Shown piece by piece: positions 16,154 through 24,815 of a stretch of 64,000 nt of DNA. Numbering within the stretch: the stretch's first letter is position 1; each line of letters begins with the position of its first letter. The position numbers were made by a program, and so were the translations under genes. The notes beneath the pieces are model-generated. The model was not told the origin of the DNA and did not search any database. It saw nothing but the letters and a program-made list of their open reading frames with translations. Origin of the DNA: Croceicoccus sediminis (GTDB lineage: Bacteria > Pseudomonadota > Alphaproteobacteria > Sphingomonadales > Sphingomonadaceae); contig NZ_SUNC01000001.1 of assembly GCF_007570835.1 (NCBI RefSeq), positions 1,240,001 to 1,304,000 on the forward strand, read 5' to 3'.

Positions 16154-16669
16154 TTATCCCGCCGGAGCGGTGAAAGTGACCCGGTCCCCCGGCTCCAGAC
16201 CCAGCTGCGCGGCGCGGCCCCCGGCCAGTTCCAGCACGTACATGACCGGCCCGACCGAACGCACCGAATTGAGGTCGTAGGGCTGCGCTTCGGCGCCGAT
16301 CGAATCCACTGTGCCGTCGGCCTTGATGAAGATGATGTCGAGCGGGATGACCGTGTTCTTCATCCAGAAGCCCTGACGGCTCGGCTGCGAGTCGGTGGTC
16401 GAGAAATCGAAAATCATCCCCTCGTCCGCGCCCAGTTCGGTGCGGAACATCAGGCCGCGGCCGCGTTCCTGGGGGGTTCCGGCATATTCGGCGGCGATCT
16501 CGTGCGTCTTTCCGTCGATGGTCAGCGTCACCGGCACGATGGCAAGACCCGATACGAGGTGGCGTGCAACGCTCTTCTCGCTCGCCGCGCCTTCGGGCTG
16601 CTGTGCCGCAGGGGTGCAACCGCCTGCTGCCATCAGGGCCAGCAGCACAGGTGCCAGTATCGATTTCAT
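16154..16669 (-). CDS. DUF192-family lipoprotein
   Basis: A 171-residue protein with a lipobox ending GGC (Cys18) and a DUF192 domain. The signature is RGRGLMFRTELGADEGMIFDF, followed by GFWMKNTVIPLDIIFI and VLELAGGRAAQLGLEPGD. DUF192 proteins are small exported or lipidated beta proteins of unclear role. ATG at 16669 lies 2 bases behind recX, so the two are co-transcribed. The longer frame upstream is a shadow of recX. Confidence 0.9.
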   Translation of the reverse strand: MKSILAPVLLALMAAGGCTPAAQQPEGAASEKSVARHLVSGLAIVPVTLTIDGKTHEIAAEYAGTPQERGRGLMFRTELGADEGMIFDFSTTDSQPSRQGFWMKNTVIPLDIIFIKADGTVDSIGAEAQPYDLNSVRSVGPVMYVLELAGGRAAQLGLEPGDRVTFTAPAG

Positions 16670-16671
16670 CT

Positions 16672-17262
16672 CTATTCCTCTTCGTCGAGAGCATGGGCCC
16701 AGTCGCGGGCCGTGTCCTGATCCGGCGCATCCACCAATTCGCGCGCCGCGTCCAGCGCGTGACCAGCTCGGATCATTGCCGCCACCTGCTTTTCGCGCAC
16801 GGCCCTGTCGTCCGCCGGTGCCCCTTGCGCGCCGAACGGGCCGAAGCGGCGTTTTTCGGCCATGCGCAAGGCGGCGTGACGCTTTTCGCCTTCCGCGATT
16901 TCGTGCCGGTCCTCGCCCGCGATGCCGGCCTGGTCCAGCGCCGCGCCGACGCGCCTTGCGCCATAACCACGTCGCAGCAGGCTTCCGGTCTTCACGCGGG
17001 CATATTCTCCGTCGTCGACATAACGCTTTTCCACGAAGCGGGAGACGAGCGCGGCGACGTCCGGCGGGGCCGCGCCCTCGTCCTGCCCTTCCCAACCGCG
17101 TTCGCGCAATTTTCGCCGGCAATATCGTTCAAGCGCCTTCGCCGAAGTCGCAAAGCGGGCGACATAGGCGACGGCCAGTTCGTCGAGCGCCGCCGGGGTC
17201 AAAGGCTTTCTTACCCTTGCAGCCCGGCTTTTCCGGGGATATTCGCCCTCGCTTCGATCCAT
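16672..17262 (-). CDS. recX: RecX-family regulatory protein
   Basis: A 196-residue protein resembling RecX, which binds RecA filaments and limits recombinase activity. It is helical and rich in Arg and Lys, with the three-repeat RecX layout: ALERYCRRKLRERGW, FVEKRYVDDGEYARVKTGSLLRRGYGARRV and a divergent C-terminal repeat. The start MDRSEGEYPRKS is preferred; 30 further upstream codons are open but lack similarity. recA is not nearby. It heads the recX-DUF192-NDUFA12-DUF2155 run and is divergent from the fatty acyl-AMP ligase. Confidence 0.85.
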   Translation of the reverse strand: MDRSEGEYPRKSRAARVRKPLTPAALDELAVAYVARFATSAKALERYCRRKLRERGWEGQDEGAAPPDVAALVSRFVEKRYVDDGEYARVKTGSLLRRGYGARRVGAALDQAGIAGEDRHEIAEGEKRHAALRMAEKRRFGPFGAQGAPADDRAVREKQVAAMIRAGHALDAARELVDAPDQDTARDWAHALDEEE

Positions 17263-17437
17263 CGCGCCATATTCGTGCCACACTCTCGTAACAATGGAAA
17301 CGGCCTCACGGGTCGCAAGCGGTGGATGTAACAGTAAAAACGGCTCTTGCACCGGGGGGAGCGAATTTCATGCCGTATTCATCGGGCGACAGGCTAGAGC
17401 GGCCGGATTTGCAATTGGACGGGAAAGCTAAGTTTTG

Positions 17438-19207
17438 ATGACTCAGACCGCCCCCACGGCTGACACGACCCTCGTTCCCACGCCGAACGCGGATACGCTT
17501 GCGCGCCGTTTGGCAGACTTCGACACCTTTGCCGACGCGATCGATTACGCGGCGAAGGGCAATCGCGGCCTGAATTTCCACGATCCGCGCGGCAAGCTGA
17601 CCCGGGTCTATCCCTATTCCGAACTGCGCGAAGATTCGCTGGCGATGGCCCGCAGGCTGGTCGCCGCCGGGATCAAGCCGGGCGACCGCGTTGCGCTGAT
17701 CGCTGAAACCGGCACCGAATTCGCGGCCCTGTTCTGCGGCGCAGTCTATGCCGGGGCCTGGCCGGTCCCCCTGCCCCTGCCGACCAGCTTCGGGGGCAAG
17801 GAAAGCTATATCGACCAGTTGTCGGTCCAGCTTCAGTCCAGCGACCCCACGGTCCTGTTCTACCCCGCCGAAATCGCCGCCATGACCGAGGCCGCGGCCG
17901 AGCGTCAGGGTTGCCAGGGCATCGACTGGAATTCCTTTGCGGAGCGTGAGGCACCCGAAGTCGCGCTGCCGATCTTGAAGCCCGATGACATCTGTTATCT
18001 GCAGTATTCCTCCGGCTCGACCCGTTTCCCGCACGGCGTTGCCGTCACGCACCGCGCGCTGTTGTCGAACCTTGCCAGCCACTCGCACGGCATGTGTCTT
18101 GCCGAAAACGACCGCTGCATATCGTGGCTGCCGTGGTATCACGACATGGGCTTGGTCGGCTGTTTCCTCTCGCTCATCGCGAACCAGGTTTCGGGCGATT
18201 ACCTGAAGACAGAGGATTTCGCCCGCCGCCCGCTGGCGTGGCTGGACCTTATCAGCCGCAACGAAGGCGATTCCATCTCGTACTCGCCGACCTTCGGATA
18301 CGACATCTGCGCCCGCCGCATTTCCAGCCAGTCGAACGTTGCCGAACGGTTCGACCTGTCGCGCTGGCGGCTTGCGGGCAACGGCGCGGACATGATCCGT
18401 CCCGACGTGATGCAAGGCTTCGTCGACGCCTTTGCCGAGGCCGGTTTCAAGGCCAATGCCTTCACGCCCAGCTACGGCCTTGCCGAAGCGACGCTGGCCG
18501 TGACGATCATGCCGCCGGGCGAAGGCATCCGTGTCGAACTGGTCGAGGAAGAGCGTCTTTCCGGCACTCCGCGCGATCTTTCGCGCCCGGCCCGTTATCG
18601 CGCCATCGTCAATTGCGGCAAGGCCGTGAAGGACATGGAAGTCGTGATCCGGGGCGAGGATGGCCGCGAACTGGCCGATCACCGCATCGGCAAGGTCTGG
18701 TGCCGCGGGCCCAGCGTCATGCACTCCTATTTCCGCGATCCCGAAGCGACCGAGGCGTGCCTGTTCCCGAGCGAGGACGACAACGGCCCGTGGCTGGATA
18801 CCGGCGACATGGGTTACATGGTGGACGGTTACCTGTTCATCGTCGGCCGCGCCAAGGACATGATCATCATCAACGGCAAGAACCACTGGCCCCAGGATAT
18901 CGAATGGGCCGTGGAACAGCTGCCGGGCTTCCATCAGGGCGACATCGCCGCATTCGCGGTACAGGCCGAAAACGGCGAGGAAGTACCCGCCGTCCTTGTC
19001 CACTGCCGCATCTCCGATCCGGTCGAGCGTGTGAAGCTGCACGACCAGATCCGCGACAAGGTGCGTTCGATTACCGGCATGAACTGCGTCGTCGAACTCG
19101 TCCCGCCGCGCACGCTGCCCCGCACGTCATCGGGCAAGCTGAGCCGCGCCAAGGCCAAGAAGCTTTACCTGTCCGGCGAGATCGAGCCTTACCAGCTCGC
19201 CGCCTGA
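17438..19207 (+). CDS. Fatty acyl-AMP ligase (FAAL/FadD32-like)
   Basis: A 589-residue adenylate-forming enzyme. It activates a fatty acid as acyl-AMP, in FAALs usually for transfer to an acyl carrier protein rather than CoA. The ATP-binding motif LQYSSGSTRFPHGVAVTH is at about residues 188-205, followed by WLPWYHDMGLVG, SYGLAEATLAV and LDTGDMGYMVDG. RTLPRTSSGKLSR carries the catalytic Lys. These stretches follow the FAAL subfamily rather than generic FadD. No polyketide synthase or carrier protein is adjacent, so its product is open; lipid or sphingolipid synthesis is a guess. A TTG one codon upstream is an alternative start. Confidence 0.88.
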   Translation: MTQTAPTADTTLVPTPNADTLARRLADFDTFADAIDYAAKGNRGLNFHDPRGKLTRVYPYSELREDSLAMARRLVAAGIKPGDRVALIAETGTEFAALFCGAVYAGAWPVPLPLPTSFGGKESYIDQLSVQLQSSDPTVLFYPAEIAAMTEAAAERQGCQGIDWNSFAEREAPEVALPILKPDDICYLQYSSGSTRFPHGVAVTHRALLSNLASHSHGMCLAENDRCISWLPWYHDMGLVGCFLSLIANQVSGDYLKTEDFARRPLAWLDLISRNEGDSISYSPTFGYDICARRISSQSNVAERFDLSRWRLAGNGADMIRPDVMQGFVDAFAEAGFKANAFTPSYGLAEATLAVTIMPPGEGIRVELVEEERLSGTPRDLSRPARYRAIVNCGKAVKDMEVVIRGEDGRELADHRIGKVWCRGPSVMHSYFRDPEATEACLFPSEDDNGPWLDTGDMGYMVDGYLFIVGRAKDMIIINGKNHWPQDIEWAVEQLPGFHQGDIAAFAVQAENGEEVPAVLVHCRISDPVERVKLHDQIRDKVRSITGMNCVVELVPPRTLPRTSSGKLSRAKAKKLYLSGEIEPYQLAA

Positions 19208-19245
19208 GAGTTGATCGCCTGAACCTTATCGGTTGGAGAGGAGGG

Positions 19246-19266
19246 GCGGCCCCACGTAGGGCCGCC
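19246..19266 (+). terminator. Hairpin behind fatty acyl-AMP ligase
   Basis: GGCGGCCC and GGGCCGCC pair around a five-base loop about 40 bases behind the stop. Only TCATTCC follows, so this is a weak intrinsic terminator at best. Confidence 0.45.
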
Positions 19267-19298
19267 TCATTCCGCTTCCAAGCCGCTGATATGCTCCA

Positions 19299-19700
19299 TC
19301 AGCCCCAGAGAAGGGGCCAAAGCACCATGATCAGCCCGACCACGCTGATCAGGAATACGATCGTCCTGACGACCGGAATGCCCGCCCAGTAAAGCGGCAG
19401 GTAGACGATCCGCGCGCCCAGCCAGATCCAACCGCCCAGCGCGGTCATGTCGCTGGTCTTGCCCGCGGCCACAACGCCCAGAAGACCGATGATCGCGATC
19501 GGCAGCGTTTCCTGAAAATTGTCGCGCGCCCTTTCCAGCCGGGCCGGTACGGGATTGAGCGGGGGCATGTCCTCGTCCCGCGCGCCGGTGTTCCATTTCG
19601 TCCCGTATTGCTTCGTCTTGAAATGGACGGCCGTAAAGATGTGCACCAGCAGCAGGATCGCCGCATAGACCAGTATCCTGATTTCAATAGCCATCATCAT
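19299..19700 (-). CDS. MAPEG-family membrane protein
   Basis: A 133-residue protein with four transmembrane helices and the MAPEG layout. An N-terminal helix is followed by a polar loop containing RLERARDNFQETLPIA, which has the family's E-R-x2-x-N-x-x-E character, then GARIVYLPLYWAGIPVVRTIVF. The eukaryotic members are glutathione transferases and eicosanoid enzymes; bacterial members of this eccentric type are uncharacterised. The start overlaps the DUF389 stop by four bases (ATGA), so the two are one transcriptional unit. Two further in-frame ATGs follow immediately. Confidence 0.85.
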   Translation of the reverse strand: MMMAIEIRILVYAAILLLVHIFTAVHFKTKQYGTKWNTGARDEDMPPLNPVPARLERARDNFQETLPIAIIGLLGVVAAGKTSDMTALGGWIWLGARIVYLPLYWAGIPVVRTIVFLISVVGLIMVLWPLLWG

Positions 19701-21268
19701 TCCTCTCTCGAAAGCGTGTCGGGCGTAGCCCAGGCGGTCCGGACGAGGCCGTTCGTCCCGCGCGTATCCTCGACTATGATCGGCACCTGCTTTTCCTCCA
19801 GCGCCTTTCGCACGGGCGCGATATCCGCTGCCGTACCGATCAGGCGGACCGGCGCGTTGATGCGCTGTGCCGACCAGGCGATCAGGTCCACGGCCACTTG
19901 CCCCTCTGTCGTCAGCACGCGGCCGTCAGGCACGGTTCCATCCTCCGCCGCAGGTGGCGCCTGGGTCCGCACGTCAGGCAGCGGCCCAGCCGGGGGCAGG
20001 AGCGTGACCTGCCAGCGCGGCACACTTTGCGCGATGCGCGTCTCCAGCGCGGCGTAAGTCGCCAGCTTCGCGCCGGGCAACGGGGCTGCCGTCACTTGCG
20101 CGCGGCGCGCCTCCCGGTCGACGAAGACGTCGGCCTCGCGCACTCCGGCGATAAGCGCGAGCCTTCCGACAAGATCGCGAACCTCGCGGTCGTTCGCCGC
20201 CTGCTCCCTTGCCCGCGCGGCGCTCAATTCGGCCTGTTCGGCGGCAGACGCGCTGGTCCCCACCTCGAACTGGTCCAGTGTCAGGGCGACCGGCGCTTCC
20301 ATGATGCGCGAAAGCCGGCGGGACACCGCTTCTTCGGCCCCGGAACGCAGTTCGGGCGTCAGCACCGTGGCGTTGACCGAGATGGGGTCGGCATCGAAAT
20401 CGATGTCGATCTGCGAAACGCGGGCCTTGCCGGGAAAGCTGTCCAGAATGGCGCTGTTGGCCAGGCGCTGGGCGTTCGATTCCCTCGCGATGGACACCAG
20501 CGACAGGCCCAGCGGCACGGCAAGCCCGGCAAAGGCGATGACGACAAGGACGTCCTGCAGCCGCGTCTGCTTGTCCGAAAGCTGCGTGTGAAACCCATAA
20601 AGCCGCGCCATCATCATGGCGGTCAGCGCGATGGTGATCAGGTTGGTGACGTAAAGCAGCAGCGCGCCCGAAAAGACCGTCCAGTTGAGCGTGGCAAGGC
20701 CAAAGCCCACCACGGCCAGAGGCGGCATCAACGCGGTCGCGATGGCAACGCCGACGACCGTACCCTCGCGCCCGCGGATCATCGCATAGGCACCGGCAAG
20801 TGCGGAAAAGAACGCGATGAACAGGTCGAACAGGTTGGGCCGCGTGCGTGCCGCGATTTCGGGCGTCACGGTCTGCAGCGGCGAGATCGCGACGATCAGC
20901 GCGGTGAACAGCACGGCCAGCACCGTACCGATGGCAAGCGCGCGCAGCGACTTGCGCATCCAGGCATAGTCCCCCGTCGCCAGTGCAAAGCCGAGGCCGA
21001 TGATCGGCCCCATGAGCGGCGAGAGAAGCATGGCGCCGATAACGACGGCAGGCGACGACAGGAGCAGGCCCAGCACCGCGATACCCGCCGACATGGCCAG
21101 CATGAACATGTAGCGGGCCGAGATGACCGCCTCTTCGCGGCGATTCTCGATGACGGAACTTTGGTCGACCGTGTTCACGACCGAATGCCGCCACCACAGC
21201 CTGAGCGACAGCAGCACGCCGGTAAAGCTGGTCCTGGCGCGGCGCACCGCGTCTGATTGTTCTACCAT
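19697..21268 (-). CDS. DUF389-family membrane protein
   Basis: A 523-residue protein with an N-terminal DUF389 membrane domain (about residues 45-240, five or six helices) and a long soluble C-terminal part. Key stretches are ARYMFMLAMSAGIAVLGLL, VVIGAMLLSPLMGPIIGLGFAL, and TALMPPLAVVGFGLA. The soluble part has two OmpA/BON-like alpha/beta regions (around 300 and 450). The function of DUF389 is unknown. It precedes and overlaps the MAPEG gene. About 150 bases separate it from the divergent GH15 gene. Confidence 0.88.
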   Translation of the reverse strand: MVEQSDAVRRARTSFTGVLLSLRLWWRHSVVNTVDQSSVIENRREEAVISARYMFMLAMSAGIAVLGLLLSSPAVVIGAMLLSPLMGPIIGLGFALATGDYAWMRKSLRALAIGTVLAVLFTALIVAISPLQTVTPEIAARTRPNLFDLFIAFFSALAGAYAMIRGREGTVVGVAIATALMPPLAVVGFGLATLNWTVFSGALLLYVTNLITIALTAMMMARLYGFHTQLSDKQTRLQDVLVVIAFAGLAVPLGLSLVSIARESNAQRLANSAILDSFPGKARVSQIDIDFDADPISVNATVLTPELRSGAEEAVSRRLSRIMEAPVALTLDQFEVGTSASAAEQAELSAARAREQAANDREVRDLVGRLALIAGVREADVFVDREARRAQVTAAPLPGAKLATYAALETRIAQSVPRWQVTLLPPAGPLPDVRTQAPPAAEDGTVPDGRVLTTEGQVAVDLIAWSAQRINAPVRLIGTAADIAPVRKALEEKQVPIIVEDTRGTNGLVRTAWATPDTLSREE

Positions 21269-21421
21269 CGGTCTTCCCCGCGGCGGGCTCCATCCTCGCT
21301 CGTCATCCCGCCGTCATAGCGGACGCAGGGCTGCTGTCGAGAACGGGCGATCGTTGTGCAATGCAAAAAATTTCGCGCCCCGCCCTTCACAGCGGCGACC
21401 TTGTTCCTAAACTCGGACCGG

Positions 21422-23290
21422 ATGACACAGCCGAATCACGAGGGCCAGAGCCCCGCCGCCGATCGCCGGACCGCCGAACATCCCGCGCATCTTGGCGACT
21501 ATGCCAATCTCGAATTGTGGCCCATCGGCAATTGCCAGGCATCGGCACTGGTCGACCGGCACGGGACTTTCACCTGGGCCTGCATCCCGCGCGTCGATGG
21601 CGATCCGGTGTTCTGTTCGCTGCTCGACAACGGCCGTTCCAAGGACGAGGCGATCGGTTTCTGGTCCATCGACATGGAAGGCGGCGGCGTCGTTTCGCAG
21701 GAATACATCCGCAACACGCCGATCCTGAAGACAACATACGCCGACGATCACGGCAACGCGCTCGAAGTGCTCGATTTCTGTCCGCGTTATCGCGACAAGG
21801 GCCGCATCTATCGCCCCGTCGCCTTCGTGCGCGTGGTCCGCCCCGTCAGCGGCAGCCCGCGCATTCGCATGGCGCTGCGCCCGGCGGCCGAATATGGCGC
21901 GCAAATGCCCGAACGCAGCTTCGGGTCCAGCCACATAACCTTCAAGATCCCGGCCATGGCCATGCGCCTGACGACCGATGCGCCCATCGGGCTGGTCCAG
22001 CAGGAAACCGCCTTTCGCGTCGAACGCCAGCTGCATTTCTTCTTCGGGCCGGACGAAAGCTTCTCGACCAGCCTTGAAAGCGGCATTGGCGACATGCTGT
22101 CCCGCACGGCCAAGGAATGGCGCCACTGGGTGCGCGGGCTTGCCATTCCGTTCGAATGGCAGGACGCCGTCATCCGCGCCGCGATCGGGCTGAAACTGTG
22201 CCAGCACGAAGATACCGGCGCGATTGTCGCGGCGCTGACCACCTCTATTCCCGAACACGCGGATTCCGGGCGGAACTGGGACTATCGCTACTGCTGGATC
22301 CGCGATTCCTATTACACGGTGCAGGCGCTGAACCGGATCGGCGCGCTCGACGTGCTGGAAAGCTATCTGGGTTTCCTGCGCAACATCGTCGACAATGCCA
22401 ACGGCGGTCACATTCACCCGATGTTCGACGTGCGCGGCAATCCCGAACTGCCCGAGGGAGAGGCCGAGCATCTTGCCGGGTATCGCGGCATGGGGCCGGT
22501 GCGCATCGGCAATGCGGCCTGGTTCCAGATCCAGCATGACGCCTATGGCCAGATCGTCCTGTCAAGCGCCCAGGCCTTTGCCGACCGCCGCCTGCTGCGC
22601 ATGAGCGGGGTGGAAGATTTCCGGCAGCTGGAAAAGGTGGGCGAACGCGCGCTGTCCGTCTGGGATCAACCTGACGCGGGGCTTTGGGAACTGCGCAATT
22701 CCAGCCACGTGCACACATACTCGGCCGCCATGTGCTGGGCCGCCTGCGACCGGCTGGCCCATGCGGCACAGGAACTGGAGCTCAAGGACCGCGAGGCATA
22801 CTGGCGCGAAAACGCCGCGCGCCTGCGCGAAGAGATCATGGAAAAGAGCTGGAACGAGGAAGAGGGCCTGATTTCCTCGACCTTCGGCGGCAAGATGCGC
22901 GATGCCTCGATCATCCAGCTGCTCGACCTTCGCTTCATCGCCAAGGACGATCCAAAAATCCACTCAACCCTGAAAGTCGTGGAGAAATCGCTGCGGCGGG
23001 GCGACCACATGCTGCGTTACGACAGCAAGGACGACTTCGGCGTGCCGCATACCGCGTTCAACGTCGCGACCTTCTGGCTGATAGAGGCGCTGTCGCTGAC
23101 CGGTCAGGCCGAAGAGGCGCGACGCCTGTTCGAAGTCATGCTGGACCGCCGGACCGGCGCAGGCATGTTGAGCGAGGACATCGATCCCGCCTCACTCGAA
23201 CTATGGGGCAACTACCCCCAGACCTATTCGCTGGTAGGGATCATCAACTGCGCGGTCATGCTGACCAAAAGCTGGAACGAATACCGCTAG
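21422..23290 (+). CDS. Glycoside hydrolase family 15 protein
   Basis: A 622-residue cytosolic enzyme of the glucoamylase/trehalase family GH15. An N-terminal beta-sandwich domain (about 25-230) precedes an alpha/alpha6 barrel. The signature SGRNWDYRYCWIRDSYY (about 282-298) is the GH15 hallmark; later YRGMGPVRIGNAAWFQIQ and EEGLISSTFGG follow. No signal peptide is present, which fits intracellular trehalose or alpha-glucan turnover, as in actinobacterial GH15 trehalases. No trehalose genes are adjacent. The open frame begins 22 codons earlier, but ATG at 21422 (MTQPNHEG) is the likely start. Confidence 0.9.
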   Translation: MTQPNHEGQSPAADRRTAEHPAHLGDYANLELWPIGNCQASALVDRHGTFTWACIPRVDGDPVFCSLLDNGRSKDEAIGFWSIDMEGGGVVSQEYIRNTPILKTTYADDHGNALEVLDFCPRYRDKGRIYRPVAFVRVVRPVSGSPRIRMALRPAAEYGAQMPERSFGSSHITFKIPAMAMRLTTDAPIGLVQQETAFRVERQLHFFFGPDESFSTSLESGIGDMLSRTAKEWRHWVRGLAIPFEWQDAVIRAAIGLKLCQHEDTGAIVAALTTSIPEHADSGRNWDYRYCWIRDSYYTVQALNRIGALDVLESYLGFLRNIVDNANGGHIHPMFDVRGNPELPEGEAEHLAGYRGMGPVRIGNAAWFQIQHDAYGQIVLSSAQAFADRRLLRMSGVEDFRQLEKVGERALSVWDQPDAGLWELRNSSHVHTYSAAMCWAACDRLAHAAQELELKDREAYWRENAARLREEIMEKSWNEEEGLISSTFGGKMRDASIIQLLDLRFIAKDDPKIHSTLKVVEKSLRRGDHMLRYDSKDDFGVPHTAFNVATFWLIEALSLTGQAEEARRLFEVMLDRRTGAGMLSEDIDPASLELWGNYPQTYSLVGIINCAVMLTKSWNEYR

Positions 23291-23297
23291 GGCGTGC

Positions 23298-23325
23298 GGG
23301 GCGGGCCGGGAAACCGTCCCGCCCC
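23298..23325. terminator. Hairpin between GH15 and entericidin-like genes
   Basis: GGGGCGGG and CCCGCCCC pair around a 12-base loop in the 43-base gap between the convergent genes. No long T-run follows on either strand, so it is a moderate candidate. Confidence 0.5.
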
Positions 23326-23333
23326 TTGCTCGA

Positions 23334-23465
23334 TCAGTTGATGGCTTCTTCGCCGGCGCGGCCGACCGAACTGATATCCTCGCCAAGGCCCTTCACGGTA
23401 TTGCAGGCGGCAAGGCCCATGACGATGGAGACGAGCGCAGCGCCCTGGACGATTTTGCGGATCAT
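23334..23465 (-). CDS. Entericidin-like small lipoprotein
   Basis: A 43-residue peptide: MIRKIVQGAALVSIVMGLAAC gives a lipobox with Cys21, followed by NTVKGLGEDISSVGRAGEEA. This is the entericidin A/B pattern of tiny lipoproteins with a short amphipathic mature part. In enteric bacteria these form a bacteriolytic/antidote pair; in alphaproteobacteria single copies are common and uncharacterised. The longer open frame upstream is a shadow. It lies between GH15 and the GluR0-like gene and is divergent from the latter. Confidence 0.85.
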   Translation of the reverse strand: MIRKIVQGAALVSIVMGLAACNTVKGLGEDISSVGRAGEEAIN

Positions 23466-23589
23466 GGTTCGTGTTCTCTTGATGAAATGGTGGCCCATAA
23501 TAGGCGAGCCATCCCTTTCAGGGAATATCGATTGCCCACAGATGAACCGCCGGGGTTGCAACCCCTTCGGTTTGCGGCATGATCGCCCG

Positions 23590-24708
23590 ATGGATCGCAT
23601 GACGAGCCCTCATGGCCGCAAACCGCCCGCAATTCTTGCCACGCTGCTTGCCTGCCCCTTGCTGCTGTTCTGCCTCGCCCTGCTTGTCCCCGCGACCGCG
23701 GCGGCACAGGACGGCGCGGAAATGCGCATCGCCACGCGTGAGGCACCCCCTTTCGCGATGAAGGACGACGACGGCCGCTGGCAAGGGCTCGCCATCGAAC
23801 TGTGGCGCGCGGTGGCCGAAGAAAACGGATATGATTACACTCTGGTCGAAACCGACCTGCCCGACATGATCGGCGGCGTCGCCAGCGGCGAATACGATGC
23901 CAGCGTCGGTGCGCTCACCATCACGCAGGCCCGCGAAGAGGATGTCGATTTCAGCCACCCCTTCTACGCCACCGGCTTCGGCATTGCCGTGCGCAAGGAA
24001 CCGGCGTCCTACTTCTCGCTGATTGGCAAGTTCTTTTCGTGGGATTTCATGAAGACGCTTGCCGTTCTGGTCGCGATGCTGACCGTAGTCGGCGTGCTGT
24101 TCTGGCTGGCAGAGCGCAAGCGCAATTCGGATGAATTCGCCAGCGATGCAAAAGGTATCGGGTCGGGTTTCTGGTTCGCTGCGGTGACGATGACGACGGT
24201 GGGTTACGGCGACAAGGCGCCGCGCACCCCGGCGGGCAAGATCGTCGCGCTGATCTGGATGTTCACCGCCCTGCTGATCATTTCCACCATCACCGGCATG
24301 ATCGCATCGTCGCTGACGGCCGACCGGCTGGAAGGCGCGGTCACCGGGCCGGGCGACCTCAACGGTGTGCGCGTGGGCACGATTTCGGATTCGGCAGGAG
24401 AGGAGTGGCTGGCCCGCGACGGGATCAGATCGACCGGTTTTTCCAAGGTTTCCGACGGGCTGGCGGCATTGGGCGCAGGAGAGATCGACGCTTTCGTGCA
24501 TGACGACCCCCTGCTGCGCTATTCCGTGGGGCGCGGTGAGCTTGGCGACTTGCGGGTCCTGCCCGGTTCGTTCGGGCGGCAGGACTATGGCATCGCCCTC
24601 CCCGAAGACAGCCCCCTGCGCGAAGACGTGAACATCGCGCTTCTGCGTCATATCGAAAGCGACGACTGGCTGGCTCATATCACGCGGCAACTGGGGCCGA
24701 CCGAATGA
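23590..24708 (+). CDS. GluR0-type ligand-gated potassium channel (prokaryotic ionotropic receptor)
   Basis: A 372-residue membrane receptor with the architecture of prokaryotic ionotropic glutamate receptors. A signal peptide (to about residue 40) is followed by ligand-binding lobe 1 (45-140: REAPPF, and ALTITQAREEDVDFSHPFY with candidate carboxylate-binding R114). Next come transmembrane helix 1 (155-174), a re-entrant pore loop with the potassium filter TVGYGD (203-208), transmembrane helix 2 (218-241), and lobe 2 (255-365: VGTISDSAGEEW, FVHDDPLL). The domain is split by the pore exactly as in cyanobacterial GluR0. The ligand is probably an amino acid, but lobe 2 must be modelled to say which. 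It stands alone. Confidence 0.88.
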   Translation: MDRMTSPHGRKPPAILATLLACPLLLFCLALLVPATAAAQDGAEMRIATREAPPFAMKDDDGRWQGLAIELWRAVAEENGYDYTLVETDLPDMIGGVASGEYDASVGALTITQAREEDVDFSHPFYATGFGIAVRKEPASYFSLIGKFFSWDFMKTLAVLVAMLTVVGVLFWLAERKRNSDEFASDAKGIGSGFWFAAVTMTTVGYGDKAPRTPAGKIVALIWMFTALLIISTITGMIASSLTADRLEGAVTGPGDLNGVRVGTISDSAGEEWLARDGIRSTGFSKVSDGLAALGAGEIDAFVHDDPLLRYSVGRGELGDLRVLPGSFGRQDYGIALPEDSPLREDVNIALLRHIESDDWLAHITRQLGPTE

Positions 24709-24815
24709 CGGGACGGGCCGCCTGAGGGATGCGTTCGGCAGTCCTTGAAATACGTGTCTTACATAGCTAATACAGTTACTGAACCACTGGGGCCTGTGCG
24801 CTCTTCAATTACGGG

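Noticed and set aside
19246-19266. Strong terminator behind the fatty acyl-AMP ligase
   Set aside because: The stem is good but no T-run follows on the plus strand; kept only as a weak candidate.
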